Assembly (NCBI GenBank): GCA_002450295.1
Contig: DJYX01000077.1
Coordinates: 1,781-12,571, forward strand
Length of the DNA stretch: 10,791 nt
Source of the DNA: Deltaproteobacteria bacterium UBA6967
GTDB lineage: Bacteria > SAR324 > NAC60-12
Reading direction: 5' to 3'
Shown here piece after piece: positions 1 through 7,021 of the stretch (the stretch's first letter is position 1; every line of letters starts with the position of its first letter). The notes beneath the pieces were generated by a model, which saw only the letters and a program-made list of their open reading frames with translations, ran no database searches and had not been told where the DNA came from. The position numbers and the translations under genes are program-made.

Positions 1-164
1 ATGAAGTTGGGCATGCGGGGCTCTACCTGGGATTGGATAGCGAACAAAAATGTGCAAAACGGCACGAATATGTAAAGGAAGCACTGAAAAGACAAGTCAC
101 AAACTGGAATCATTCAACATTTTGCAGGCCTTGGAAAAGGCAAAAATACTACTCATATTTCTGA
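1..164 (+). CDS. possible 3' end of an HExxH-type metallopeptidase (partial)
   Basis: Reading from base 3, 53 codons stay open until a TGA at 162-164. The first residues read EVGHAGLYLGLD. The codon before the Glu ends in AT, so it could encode His, and the segment would then be HEVGH, the zinc-binding HExxH motif of many metallopeptidases. A basic, helix-prone stretch follows (SEQKCAKRHEYVKEALKR, about residues 14-31), then a Trp/Tyr-rich tail. A short tail after HExxH would have to supply the third zinc ligand; the only nearby candidate is the HE in that helix. I know no family with this exact tail. A 53-codon open frame can arise by chance, and the last 50 or so bases could instead be untranslated leader of the next gene. 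The motif at the very edge is the main support. Confidence 0.35.
   Translation, partial: EVGHAGLYLGLDSEQKCAKRHEYVKEALKRQVTNWNHSTFCRPWKRQKYYSYF
120..145 (+). promoter_or_regulatory. hairpin with GGAA (GNRA) tetraloop upstream of the SAM-recycling genes
   Basis: GCCTT (128-132) pairs perfectly with AAGGC (137-141) around a GGAA tetraloop. An alternative pairing of TTTTGC (120-125) with GCAAAA (140-145) shares two bases of the same right arm, so the two folds exclude each other. No T-run follows, so this is not an intrinsic terminator on the plus strand. I do not see the conserved core of the SAH riboswitch that precedes ahcY in some proteobacteria, nor a convincing -35/-10 pair. The region may be coding for the preceding gene. 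Confidence 0.25.
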
Positions 165-189
165 TTGAATAAAGATACTAAAAATCATT

Positions 190-1440
190 ATGCAGTCTAA
201 CATCATCTCTTCGCCAGAATTGGCCAGTCAGGGCCATCAAAAGATTGAGTGGGTACGACGCAACATGCCGATCCTGAATCAGTTGGAGGATCAATTTGTT
301 CAGGAACTTCCTTTTGCGGGCAAGCGGGTGACGGTCTGTATTCACCTGGAAGCCAAGACCGCCTACCTGGCACTGGTACTTCGAGCCGGTGGGGCAACGG
401 TTTCCGTTACAGGTAGTAATCCTGAATCAACTAAAGACGATGTGGTGGCCGCACTTGCTGCAGAGGGACTGCATGTCTATGCTCGTCATGGTGCCAGTCC
501 GGAGGAGATGCGCCGGTACATGAGCATTGCGCTGGAGCTACAACCGCATGTAGTGATTGACGACGGAGGAGATCTAGTCGAGCTACTCCATGAGTCGCAG
601 CGTCAACATGGAGAACAAATGCTGGGAGCTTGTGAAGAAACAACTTCTGGAGTACTCCGTGCCAGAGCCCGTGCCAAGGCTGGACAACTAGACTTTCCAG
701 TGATGCTGGTCAACGATGCACGTTGCAAGTACCTCTTCGATAATGTACATGGCACGGGGCAGTCAGCCTGGGATGCCGTGATGCGCTCCACCAACCTGGT
801 ATTGGCTGGCAAAACAGTAGTGATCATCGGTTATGGCTGGTGCGGGAAAGGATGTGCACTGCGGGCCCAAGGACTGGGTGCAAACGTAGTGGTTTGTGAG
901 ATTGATCCAGTCAAGGCCGCCGATGCCATGATGAATGGCTGTCGAGTCTTGCCACTCAGAGACGCCTGCCCAATCGCTGATGTAGTATTGACCGTTACCG
1001 GAGGGCGTCACGCCTTGCGCAGGGAACACTTCCCCTTGTTGAAGAACAACGTCCTATTGGCCAATGCTGGTCATTTCTGGGAAGAAATTGATGTGGAGAG
1101 CTTGGCGGAAATGTCGATAGAGCGTCGAGAGTTGCGCACCAACATTGAAGGATTCCATCTCTCCAACGGAAATTGGCTGAATCTGTTGGGAGGTGGAAAC
1201 ATCGTCAATATTGCTTGTGGAGATGGTCACCCAGCAGAAATCATGGACACCAGCTTTGCCTTGCAGGCTCTTTCTGCACGCTATGTGGTGCAGCAGTCGG
1301 GTAGGCTGGCCATAGATTGTCATCCGGTACCCACGGAGATTGATGAGCAGGTGGCCCATTTGAAACTAAAAGCAGCAGGAGTTTCAATTGATACGCTGAC
1401 CCGAGAGCAGCAGGATTATCTGGCAAACTGGCAAGTCTGA
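190..1440 (+). CDS. ahcY: S-adenosylhomocysteine hydrolase family enzyme, short form (possible S-inosylhomocysteine hydrolase)
   Basis: NAD-dependent cytoplasmic enzyme that cleaves S-adenosylhomocysteine (or its inosine analogue) to homocysteine plus nucleoside, removing the methyltransferase inhibitor. The 416 residues contain the expected catalytic set, at spacings that match the human enzyme: His52, Asp125, Glu150 (EETTSG), Lys180, Asp184 (FDN), His295 (AGHF) and His347 (GHP). The NAD-binding loop is GYGWCGKG at 214-221. Two features mark the short archaeal/Thermotoga-like class: the substrate loop IHLEAKTAYL at 51-60, and a C-terminus ending at YLANWQV without the usual KPDHYRY-type tail that reaches a neighbouring subunit's NAD. 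Glu54 and Lys56 replace the Thr and Glu/Gln that contact adenine in classical enzymes, so the base recognised may differ. The ATG at 190 is the natural start for the family but has no clear ribosome binding site. The deaminase gene follows after 7 bases, so the two are surely co-transcribed. Confidence 0.9.
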   Translation: MQSNIISSPELASQGHQKIEWVRRNMPILNQLEDQFVQELPFAGKRVTVCIHLEAKTAYLALVLRAGGATVSVTGSNPESTKDDVVAALAAEGLHVYARHGASPEEMRRYMSIALELQPHVVIDDGGDLVELLHESQRQHGEQMLGACEETTSGVLRARARAKAGQLDFPVMLVNDARCKYLFDNVHGTGQSAWDAVMRSTNLVLAGKTVVIIGYGWCGKGCALRAQGLGANVVVCEIDPVKAADAMMNGCRVLPLRDACPIADVVLTVTGGRHALRREHFPLLKNNVLLANAGHFWEEIDVESLAEMSIERRELRTNIEGFHLSNGNWLNLLGGGNIVNIACGDGHPAEIMDTSFALQALSARYVVQQSGRLAIDCHPVPTEIDEQVAHLKLKAAGVSIDTLTREQQDYLANWQV

Positions 1441-1447
1441 GCAATTC

Positions 1448-2770
1448 ATGAAGCTACTGATACGACAAGCCACCCTGGTCACCGTCAACGAGAAAGACGA
1501 GGTGTTGGAACAGGCCGACCTAGCGATTGTCGATGATAAAATCGCTGCGATTGGTGAAATCCCAGAAGACTTTGTGCCTGACCGTATTCTTGAAGGGCAA
1601 GACCGCATTGTTCTGCCTGGGTTGATCAATAGCCACACGCATTTGTCGATGACGCTGATGCGCAACTATGCGGACGATCTGGACTTCTGGCCCTGGTTGA
1701 TGGAACGGATCAAGCCGCTGGAAGATCACCTGACTCTAGAGGACGTACGAATCGGTGCCCGTCTGGGTCTGGCAGAATTGATCGGAGGTGGGACAACCTG
1801 TTTTCATGATATGTATTTCCATATGGATCAGGTTGCTGAAGAGGTGGAAGCTGCTGGCTTAAGAGCCTGCCTCTGTGAAACATTGTTCGATAATGCTGGT
1901 CAGGGCGAACAAATGCTCCGTGATGCGGTTGAACTGCATCGAAACTGGGATGGCCAAGCAGAAGGCCGGATCAGTGTTGCGATGGCCCCCCACTCAATCT
2001 ATCTCTGCAGTCCGGGTTACTTGCATGAAATTCTGCAGGAATCCTCGCGGCTACAATGTGGGTGGCACACGCATCTCTGTGAAACAGTGCAGGAGGTGGA
2101 GAACTGTCGACAGCAGCACGGCAAAACACCTGTTCAACTGCTGGCTGATCTCGATTGTTTTGAGGTTCCCGTAGTAGCCGCTCATGGAATCTATGTTGAT
2201 GAGCAGGATCAGCGCTTGCTACGGGAAGGCAAGGTGAGTATTGCCCACAATCCGAGCAGTAACCTCAAGCTCGCTAATGGCATTGCTCCCATCCAGTCTC
2301 TGATGCATCAGGGAGTAAATGTTTGCTTGGGAACGGATGGAGCTGCCAGCAATAACAATCTCAACCTGTTTGAGGAAATGCACATGGCAGCATTGCTTCA
2401 GAAGTGGAGAAATCACGATGCCAAGGCTCTCCCTGCTTCAGAGGTCCTAAGAATGGCTACGATCCGCGGTGCCCAGGCCTTGGGATTGGATCACCAGATT
2501 GGATCGCTGGAAGTTGGTAAGCAGGCAGACCTGATCATGATCAACACATCCCAACCACATCTGGCTCCACGCCATGACCTAATTGCGCTGCTTGTCTACT
2601 CTGCTCAGGCTTCAGATGTCTGCACGGTCATGGTCAATGGGAAGATCCTGCTTGAAGATCATGTCTTGCAAACCCTAGATCAATCCTCCTTGCTGGAACA
2701 GGCTTCTCAGCAAACTCAGCAATTGCTCCAACGAGCAAAGGCTCACAAGCCAAAGCTGACACTGCCATAG
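1448..2770 (+). CDS. mtaD: 5'-methylthioadenosine / S-adenosylhomocysteine deaminase (amidohydrolase superfamily)
   Basis: Zinc amidohydrolase of 440 residues that removes the 6-amino group from the adenine of methylthioadenosine, SAH or adenosine, giving the inosine analogue and ammonia. Metal and catalytic residues are all present: HTH at 63-65 (SHTHL), His182 (APHSIY, a substrate-contacting position), His209 and Glu212 (THLCE), His246 (AAHG) and Asp297 (GTDGAASNNN). The N-terminal 55 or so residues and C-terminal 70 or so form the usual beta-sandwich (GSLEVGKQADLI near 352-363). Length and motif order match the MtaD/SsnA group rather than cytosine or guanine deaminases. The start ATG lies 7 bases after the hydrolase stop, with only a weak GAG upstream, so translation is probably coupled. 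The neighbouring hydrolase makes SAH the likely physiological substrate. Adenosine or methylthioadenosine as main substrate cannot be excluded. Confidence 0.87.
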   Translation: MKLLIRQATLVTVNEKDEVLEQADLAIVDDKIAAIGEIPEDFVPDRILEGQDRIVLPGLINSHTHLSMTLMRNYADDLDFWPWLMERIKPLEDHLTLEDVRIGARLGLAELIGGGTTCFHDMYFHMDQVAEEVEAAGLRACLCETLFDNAGQGEQMLRDAVELHRNWDGQAEGRISVAMAPHSIYLCSPGYLHEILQESSRLQCGWHTHLCETVQEVENCRQQHGKTPVQLLADLDCFEVPVVAAHGIYVDEQDQRLLREGKVSIAHNPSSNLKLANGIAPIQSLMHQGVNVCLGTDGAASNNNLNLFEEMHMAALLQKWRNHDAKALPASEVLRMATIRGAQALGLDHQIGSLEVGKQADLIMINTSQPHLAPRHDLIALLVYSAQASDVCTVMVNGKILLEDHVLQTLDQSSLLEQASQQTQQLLQRAKAHKPKLTLP

Positions 2771-2800
2771 CGCAGTCCGTACGCGTTTCCTAGGCATCGC

Positions 2801-2849
2801 AAGAGGCTCTGAACAAGAGCTTCTTCCTTCTCCTTTCCAACATTTTTTG
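2801..2849 (+). terminator. hairpin between mtaD and the antiporter gene, possible intrinsic terminator or attenuator
   Basis: AAGAGGCTCT (2801-2810) pairs with AGAGCTTCTT (2816-2825) across a 5-base loop, giving a 10-bp stem with one G-T wobble. A pyrimidine-rich stretch follows, and six consecutive T lie at about 2843-2848. The T-run does not directly abut the stem, so termination is likely weak or partial. It sits 30 bases after the mtaD stop and 36 bases before the antiporter start, a fitting place to separate the two transcription units. Confidence 0.45.
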
Positions 2850-2860
2850 GCTGTTTCGGG

Positions 2861-4870
2861 ATGGAAATTCCGCTGTTGCGAGATCTTGTGATCATTTTCA
2901 GTCTGTCGGTAGTGGTGATCTATGGCTGCCGACAGGTGAAGTTGCCGATTCTGGTAGGTTTACTGGTTACCGGGATGCTGGTTGGCCCCAGAAGCTTTGG
3001 GCTGATTCACGAGGTACATCTGGTCGAAGTAATGGCAGAGATTGGTATCATCCTACTGCTTTTCTCAATCGGAATTGAGTTCTCCCTGAAGAAGCTCTGG
3101 CAGATTCGCACACTCGTTCTGGTCGGTGGGACACTACAAGTCGGCCTGACGATGTTGGGAACCTTTGCCGTGACGCACTACCTGCTGGGATGGGCAGCCA
3201 CGCAGGCTTGGTTTCTTGGGATGCTGTTATCGTTGTCTAGCACCGCCATTGTGCTCAAGCTCTACCAAGAACGTGGAGAGATGGAGACAATGCAAGGGCG
3301 CCTAGCCCTGGGAGTTCTCATTTTTCAGGATATTGCGGCGGTGCTGATGATTCTGGTGACCCCGATGTTGGGAGGAGAAGTTCTCGAAACATCGAGCCTT
3401 GATGTGTTTCGCCTGGTGTTGATTGGTCTTGGTGTCCCGTTATTCATTTGGCTGGGATCTCAGTACGTTCTCCCCTGGATGTTGCACCGGGTGGTCAGTA
3501 CCCGCAGTCCGGAATTGTTCTTGTTGAGTATTGTCAGCATCTGCTTTGCCGTAGCCTGGGGATTCTCACAGATTGGTATTTCCTTAGCGCTGGGTGCCTT
3601 TTTGGCGGGTTTGGTGATTTCAGAGTCTGAGTACAGCCACGAAGCCTTTGAGCACGTGTTGCCGTTCCGGGAGATTTTCACCAGCATTTTCTTTGTTTCC
3701 GCCGGCATGCTGCTGGATATTGGTTATCTCTGGGAGCATCTTGGGCTGGTGTTGTCTGTCTTGCTGGCTGTGTTGGTCTTCAAGTTGTTCATACTTTTGG
3801 TGGTGGCGATTCTATTGGGAATGCCACTCCGCACAGCTTGGATTGCCGGATTTGGTTTGTGTCAGGTGGGTGAGTTTGCCTTTGTGCTCAATACAACGGG
3901 TAGCCGCTACCAGCTGTTGAGTCCTGACAATGAACAACTCTTCCTGACCGTTATTGTCCTGACGATGATGCTCACCTCTTTCCTGATTGCTGGAGCTCCT
4001 CAGTTGACGCAGTCCCTGCTACATCTACCCTGGCCTAGACGTCTGCGAGCTGGGCTTTACAAGGGCTTGCGTCTACAGATTCGTTCTTCTCGCTATGATC
4101 TGCAGGATCATCTGGTGATTGTTGGTTATGGCATCAATGGGCGTAACGTGGCTCGAGCTGCCAAACGCGCACAGGTACCCTATGTGGTTTTGGAGACCAA
4201 CCCTGATACGGTTCGTAGTGAACAAGCCCTGGGTGAGCCGCTAGTTTATGGTGATGCTACCCAGAAAGCGGTATTGAACCGAGTAGGAATTCGGCAGGCA
4301 AGAACGGTTGTGGTAGTGATCGCAGAGGCAACGGCAACTCGACGGATCGTTTCAGCAATCCGGGAACTCAATCCCAGTGTTTACTTGATTGCTCGAACTC
4401 GTTATGTGCGCGAGGTGGAAGAACTACGCCGCCTGGGTGCCAATGAGGTGGTTCCTGAAGAATTTGAAACGGCACTGGAAATCTTTGATCGAGTGTTGAC
4501 GCAGTACCTCGTACCCCGTCCAGAGATCGATCATCTCGTCGAGGAAATGCGCTCCGGGAATTATGGTCTGTTGCGTCAGGAAGTTCTGCCTGAGACCACT
4601 GAGGTTGCTCAGGAACCCAACCTTCATCCAGAAATTCAAGTAACGACCTTGCTGTTGAATGCTGCCTGCTCCTGGAATGGTCATTCTCTACAAGACATCC
4701 ATCTTCGTGCAGAACATGGAGTGAGCTTGGTGGCTCTTCGCCGACAGGGGAAAATGCTGCTGGATCTTTCGAGTGAAACAATTCTTCAAGCAGATGATGA
4801 GCTGTTTCTGATTGGCCCACCGGAAAAAATGCGACAGGTGGCTCAGTTGCTACGGATTGAGGTGATCTAG
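2861..4870 (+). CDS. Kef/CPA2-type monovalent cation:proton antiporter with RCK (TrkA-N and TrkA-C) domains
   Basis: Inner-membrane protein of 669 residues that exchanges K+ or Na+ for protons, gated by a cytoplasmic nucleotide-binding domain. Residues 1-390 are a run of about 12 hydrophobic segments of the Na+/H+ exchanger fold. The CPA2 Gln-Asp pair of the ion-binding helix is at 156-157 (LIFQDIAAV). The TrkA-N Rossmann domain spans about 416-535: the loop GYGING is at 422-427, an acidic residue at the end of the second strand (Glu445) fits NAD(H) binding, and YGDAT follows at 463-467. A TrkA-C domain occupies about 585-669. The architecture matches YbaL/KefB-like transporters. The N-terminus (LLRDLVIIFSLSVVV) aligns with the usual start, so ATG 2861 is accepted although only CGGG precedes it. 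Whether it moves K+ or Na+ is not decidable here. The gene is separated from mtaD by 90 bases and converges on the methyltransferase remnant. Confidence 0.9.
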   Translation: MEIPLLRDLVIIFSLSVVVIYGCRQVKLPILVGLLVTGMLVGPRSFGLIHEVHLVEVMAEIGIILLLFSIGIEFSLKKLWQIRTLVLVGGTLQVGLTMLGTFAVTHYLLGWAATQAWFLGMLLSLSSTAIVLKLYQERGEMETMQGRLALGVLIFQDIAAVLMILVTPMLGGEVLETSSLDVFRLVLIGLGVPLFIWLGSQYVLPWMLHRVVSTRSPELFLLSIVSICFAVAWGFSQIGISLALGAFLAGLVISESEYSHEAFEHVLPFREIFTSIFFVSAGMLLDIGYLWEHLGLVLSVLLAVLVFKLFILLVVAILLGMPLRTAWIAGFGLCQVGEFAFVLNTTGSRYQLLSPDNEQLFLTVIVLTMMLTSFLIAGAPQLTQSLLHLPWPRRLRAGLYKGLRLQIRSSRYDLQDHLVIVGYGINGRNVARAAKRAQVPYVVLETNPDTVRSEQALGEPLVYGDATQKAVLNRVGIRQARTVVVVIAEATATRRIVSAIRELNPSVYLIARTRYVREVEELRRLGANEVVPEEFETALEIFDRVLTQYLVPRPEIDHLVEEMRSGNYGLLRQEVLPETTEVAQEPNLHPEIQVTTLLLNAACSWNGHSLQDIHLRAEHGVSLVALRRQGKMLLDLSSETILQADDELFLIGPPEKMRQVAQLLRIEVI

Positions 4871-4883
4871 TTTCACTAATTTT

Positions 4884-5522
4884 TTAAAAAGTTTCTTCTG
4901 AAAATAAGAATTTGTAGTCTTCTTGCGCTGTCAACTCCGTTGCGAAAGTATCTTCTTTGAGTTTAGTGATGACAGCACAACCAGAACTCCAATGCAGATG
5001 GCTTATAGCAAAGGAGTCTAGCTGATTGAAAAAGGACAGGAGAGCATCAACTTTTAATTGGTGATGATTTGGCCAATTGCTCTGGGGTAGTAAATCATCA
5101 ATGAAGTAGATGCCACCAACGATTAATGTGTTCAGTGCTAAATGTAGGTGGCTGTACTTACCAGGCCAAGCATCAGCAAAAATAAAGTTGTATGTTTGAG
5201 GCTTACAAGAGCTCAAAAAATCTCCACCATCCTCAACGATAAATTGTAAGCCTTTCTTTGGACCAATGACTGATTGAGCTGCTTTGGATTACTCTTCATT
5301 AACATCAACAGTATCTAATCGACCTGCTCCCAGTACTTCGGCTAAAAACAGAGTGGAAAGTCCTGTACCTGTGCCCAGCTCTAGCGAGTTTCCATGGCAT
5401 CCTCTAGCCACTATGGCACATAGATTTGCCACCTCTAGATCACATGACATTTCAAAGCCCAACCTATGGCTTATCGTCTTAATTTTTTCGATCTGAGGTT
5501 GAAGCTTTTGAATCAGATCCAT
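4884..5522 (-). pseudogene. class I SAM-dependent O-methyltransferase interrupted by one in-frame TAA
   Basis: From ATG 5522 the frame encodes 77 residues, hits TAA at 5291-5289, then continues open in the same frame for 134 more codons to TAA at 4886-4884. Both halves belong to one recognisable protein. The first has the SAM-binding loop LELGTGTGLSTLFL and the second-strand acid VDV. The second has FADAWPGKY, the metal-site-like IDDLLPQSNWP and a late LHWSSG, all typical of small O-methyltransferases. Codon 78 lies just after the second strand, where surrounding residues (NEE, SKAAQSVIG) still look family-like. A single C-to-T change from CAA, or a change from AAA or GAA, would explain it. 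No start follows that would make the second half functional, since the SAM loop is in the first half. An upstream TTG (5537) is possible, but ATG 5522 has the better ribosome site. The gene is visibly AT-richer than its neighbours, hinting at acquisition. A sequencing error remains possible. Confidence 0.8.
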
Positions 5523-5532
5523 TTCACTCCCT
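5523..5532 (-). promoter_or_regulatory. ribosome binding site deciding the methyltransferase start
   Basis: On the minus strand AGGGAG stands 4 bases before ATG 5522 (AGGG alone is 6 bases away). No such sequence serves the TTG at 5537, so ATG 5522 is the preferred start. An AT-rich stretch TATTATAAAATC (5557-5546, minus strand) lies further upstream and could include a -10 element, but I find no good -35 partner. Confidence 0.45.
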
Positions 5533-5636
5533 GACAACAGAAGATGATTTTATAATAATGTTGATGGTTTCTGATTGGTATTCTAGCAGCTTCCTGAGCG
5601 GCAAGCTTTGAACAACCCAAGACTCACCGAACTCAG

Positions 5637-5683
5637 AAAAGCAACAGAGGTGCTATTTCAGCAAACGAGTCAACTCTGTTGCT
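5637..5683 (-). terminator. intrinsic terminator of the decarboxylase-amidase operon, overlapping the amidase stop
   Basis: On the minus strand AGCAACAGAG (5683-5674) pairs perfectly with CTCTGTTGCT (5649-5640), followed by TTT and CTGAG. The 24-base loop holds a second small stem, TGCT (5663-5660) with AGCA (5654-5651). The left arm lies in the last amidase codons and the stop codon is inside the loop. A 10-bp perfect stem ending in a T-run, exactly at the operon end, fits intrinsic termination, though the T-run is short and the loop long. Confidence 0.55.
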
Positions 5684-6992
5684 CCCAGAGCCACTGGGCG
5701 ACACGCAGTAGCCGAGCATCGGCTCCACGAGGGGCGACTAACTGCATCCCGATTGGCATGCCATTTTCTGCCTGAAAGAGGGGAAGGGTCAACGAGGGGG
5801 TGCCGCAGAGGGTCCAGATTCCGTTGAAGACGGGGTCTCCGGTAGTGTTGCGGTCTTGGGGTGCATGATCCGGAGCCGAAGGCATCACCAGTACATCAGC
5901 CACGGCAAAGAGGGGTTCTAGTGCGCGGTTGAGAACTTCTCGACTAGCAAGAGCGGCTAGATATTCGACGGCTGTGCGTTGTCCCCCCTGCTCCATCGCT
6001 CCCTGCACCTGCGAACTCAAGGAAGCCTGTCCTCGCTCAGCGTAGTGCCCGTAGTGATGCACCATCTCCACAAAATTGAGCGTTTCCCGTTGCCGGATCG
6101 AATCCTGGAAGGCGGACGGCAGGTTTAGGTTGACAGCTTGATTTCCCAGGGATGACTGGAGTTGCTCCAGCTTGCTGAGGGTTTGTGCAGAGGCTCGTTC
6201 CCAGTAAGGAAGGGTGACAAAACCAAAGCGAGGAGCACTGACAATAGGTTGTTGACAGCTTTCCAGCAGCGAGAGTGTTGGTTGGGTTCCTGGAACAGGT
6301 TCTTGTCGCAATAAATCGGTGACAAGTGCGAGATCTGCCACGGAACGAGCAAAAACTCCAAGCGTGTCCAGTGTGTGTGACTGCATCAACACCCCGTCCG
6401 TGGGCAGCAGATCAAAGGTGGGCTTGAAGCCAAAGACCCCACAGTAGGCAGCCGGTCGAATCACAGAACCCCCAGTTTGGCTACCCAGCGCAACCGGGAC
6501 CATCCCTGCTGCTACTGCTGCTGCCGAACCAGCCGAAGAACCCCCAGGAGTGAAATCCACACCATGCGGGTTGCCTGTCCGAGCTGGGCACATGAAAGCC
6601 AACTCTGTGGTGACCGTCTTGCCAAAGAGCACGCCACCCGCTGCCAGCCACCGATCCACAACAGCTGCCTGACGAGTCGGAATCCGACCAACATCTAGTA
6701 CTGTGCCGTTCTCAGTGGGAATCCCTGCGGTGTCAATGATGTCCTTGAGCGCCAGTGGCAATCCGTGGGCTGGTCCAACAGGACTACTCCGGGCGAACTG
6801 AGCATCCAGTTGTTGAGCCTGCTGGCGAATGTGTCCAGGTCCCAGCCAGGCAAAGGCTTGGAGTTGGGGATCACGGGTAGCGACTTCTGTCAGCAATTCT
6901 TCACAAACGCTCTCCACGTTGCGATCGCCACTTTGCAGGGAAGTACGCAGGCTGTTTGCGTCTGGTTGAGAAGTCAGGAAAGCAGGAGACAT
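5670..6992 (-). CDS. amidase-signature family amidohydrolase (GatA/AmiE-like)
   Basis: Cytoplasmic serine hydrolase of 440 residues that cleaves a carboxamide or related bond, releasing ammonia or an amine; the substrate is unknown. The Ser-cisSer-Lys triad is complete and correctly spaced: Lys83 (LALKDIIDTAG), Ser152 in GGSSAGS (150-156) and the nucleophile Ser176 in QTGGSVIRPAAYCGVFGFKP. Length suits stand-alone amidases. No GatB or GatC partner is nearby, so a role in tRNA-dependent amidation is unlikely. ATG 6992 is chosen over the upstream TTG 7025 because GAGG lies 8 bases before it and the domain begins soon after; the TTG would overlap the oadB stop. It follows oadB by 29 bases, is the last gene of the operon, and ends in a terminator. 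The context suggests it makes or consumes a metabolite linked to the sodium-pumping decarboxylase. That link rests on position only. Confidence 0.85.
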   Translation of the reverse strand: MSPAFLTSQPDANSLRTSLQSGDRNVESVCEELLTEVATRDPQLQAFAWLGPGHIRQQAQQLDAQFARSSPVGPAHGLPLALKDIIDTAGIPTENGTVLDVGRIPTRQAAVVDRWLAAGGVLFGKTVTTELAFMCPARTGNPHGVDFTPGGSSAGSAAAVAAGMVPVALGSQTGGSVIRPAAYCGVFGFKPTFDLLPTDGVLMQSHTLDTLGVFARSVADLALVTDLLRQEPVPGTQPTLSLLESCQQPIVSAPRFGFVTLPYWERASAQTLSKLEQLQSSLGNQAVNLNLPSAFQDSIRQRETLNFVEMVHHYGHYAERGQASLSSQVQGAMEQGGQRTAVEYLAALASREVLNRALEPLFAVADVLVMPSAPDHAPQDRNTTGDPVFNGIWTLCGTPSLTLPLFQAENGMPIGMQLVAPRGADARLLRVAQWLWEQQS

Positions 6993-6999
6993 AGAGTTT

Positions 7000-7004
7000 T
7001 CCTC
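7000..7004 (-). promoter_or_regulatory. ribosome binding site deciding the amidase start
   Basis: CGAGGA on the minus strand ends 7-8 bases before ATG 6992. It lies inside the 29-base gap after oadB and supports 6992 rather than the TTG at 7025. Confidence 0.6.
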
Positions 7005-7021
7005 GGCAGAATAACAGACGC

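Noticed and set aside
1..189. SAH riboswitch in front of ahcY
   Set aside because: I could not find its conserved core or a matching pseudoknot arrangement by eye.
4368..4820. 150-codon open frame on the minus strand inside the antiporter gene
   Set aside because: It lies antisense to the well-conserved RCK domains and its translation has no recognisable family pattern.
4871..4900. AT-rich TTTTTTAAAAA stretch between the antiporter and methyltransferase stops, considered as a bidirectional terminator
   Set aside because: There is no GC-containing stem; the A and T runs alone do not support a terminator.
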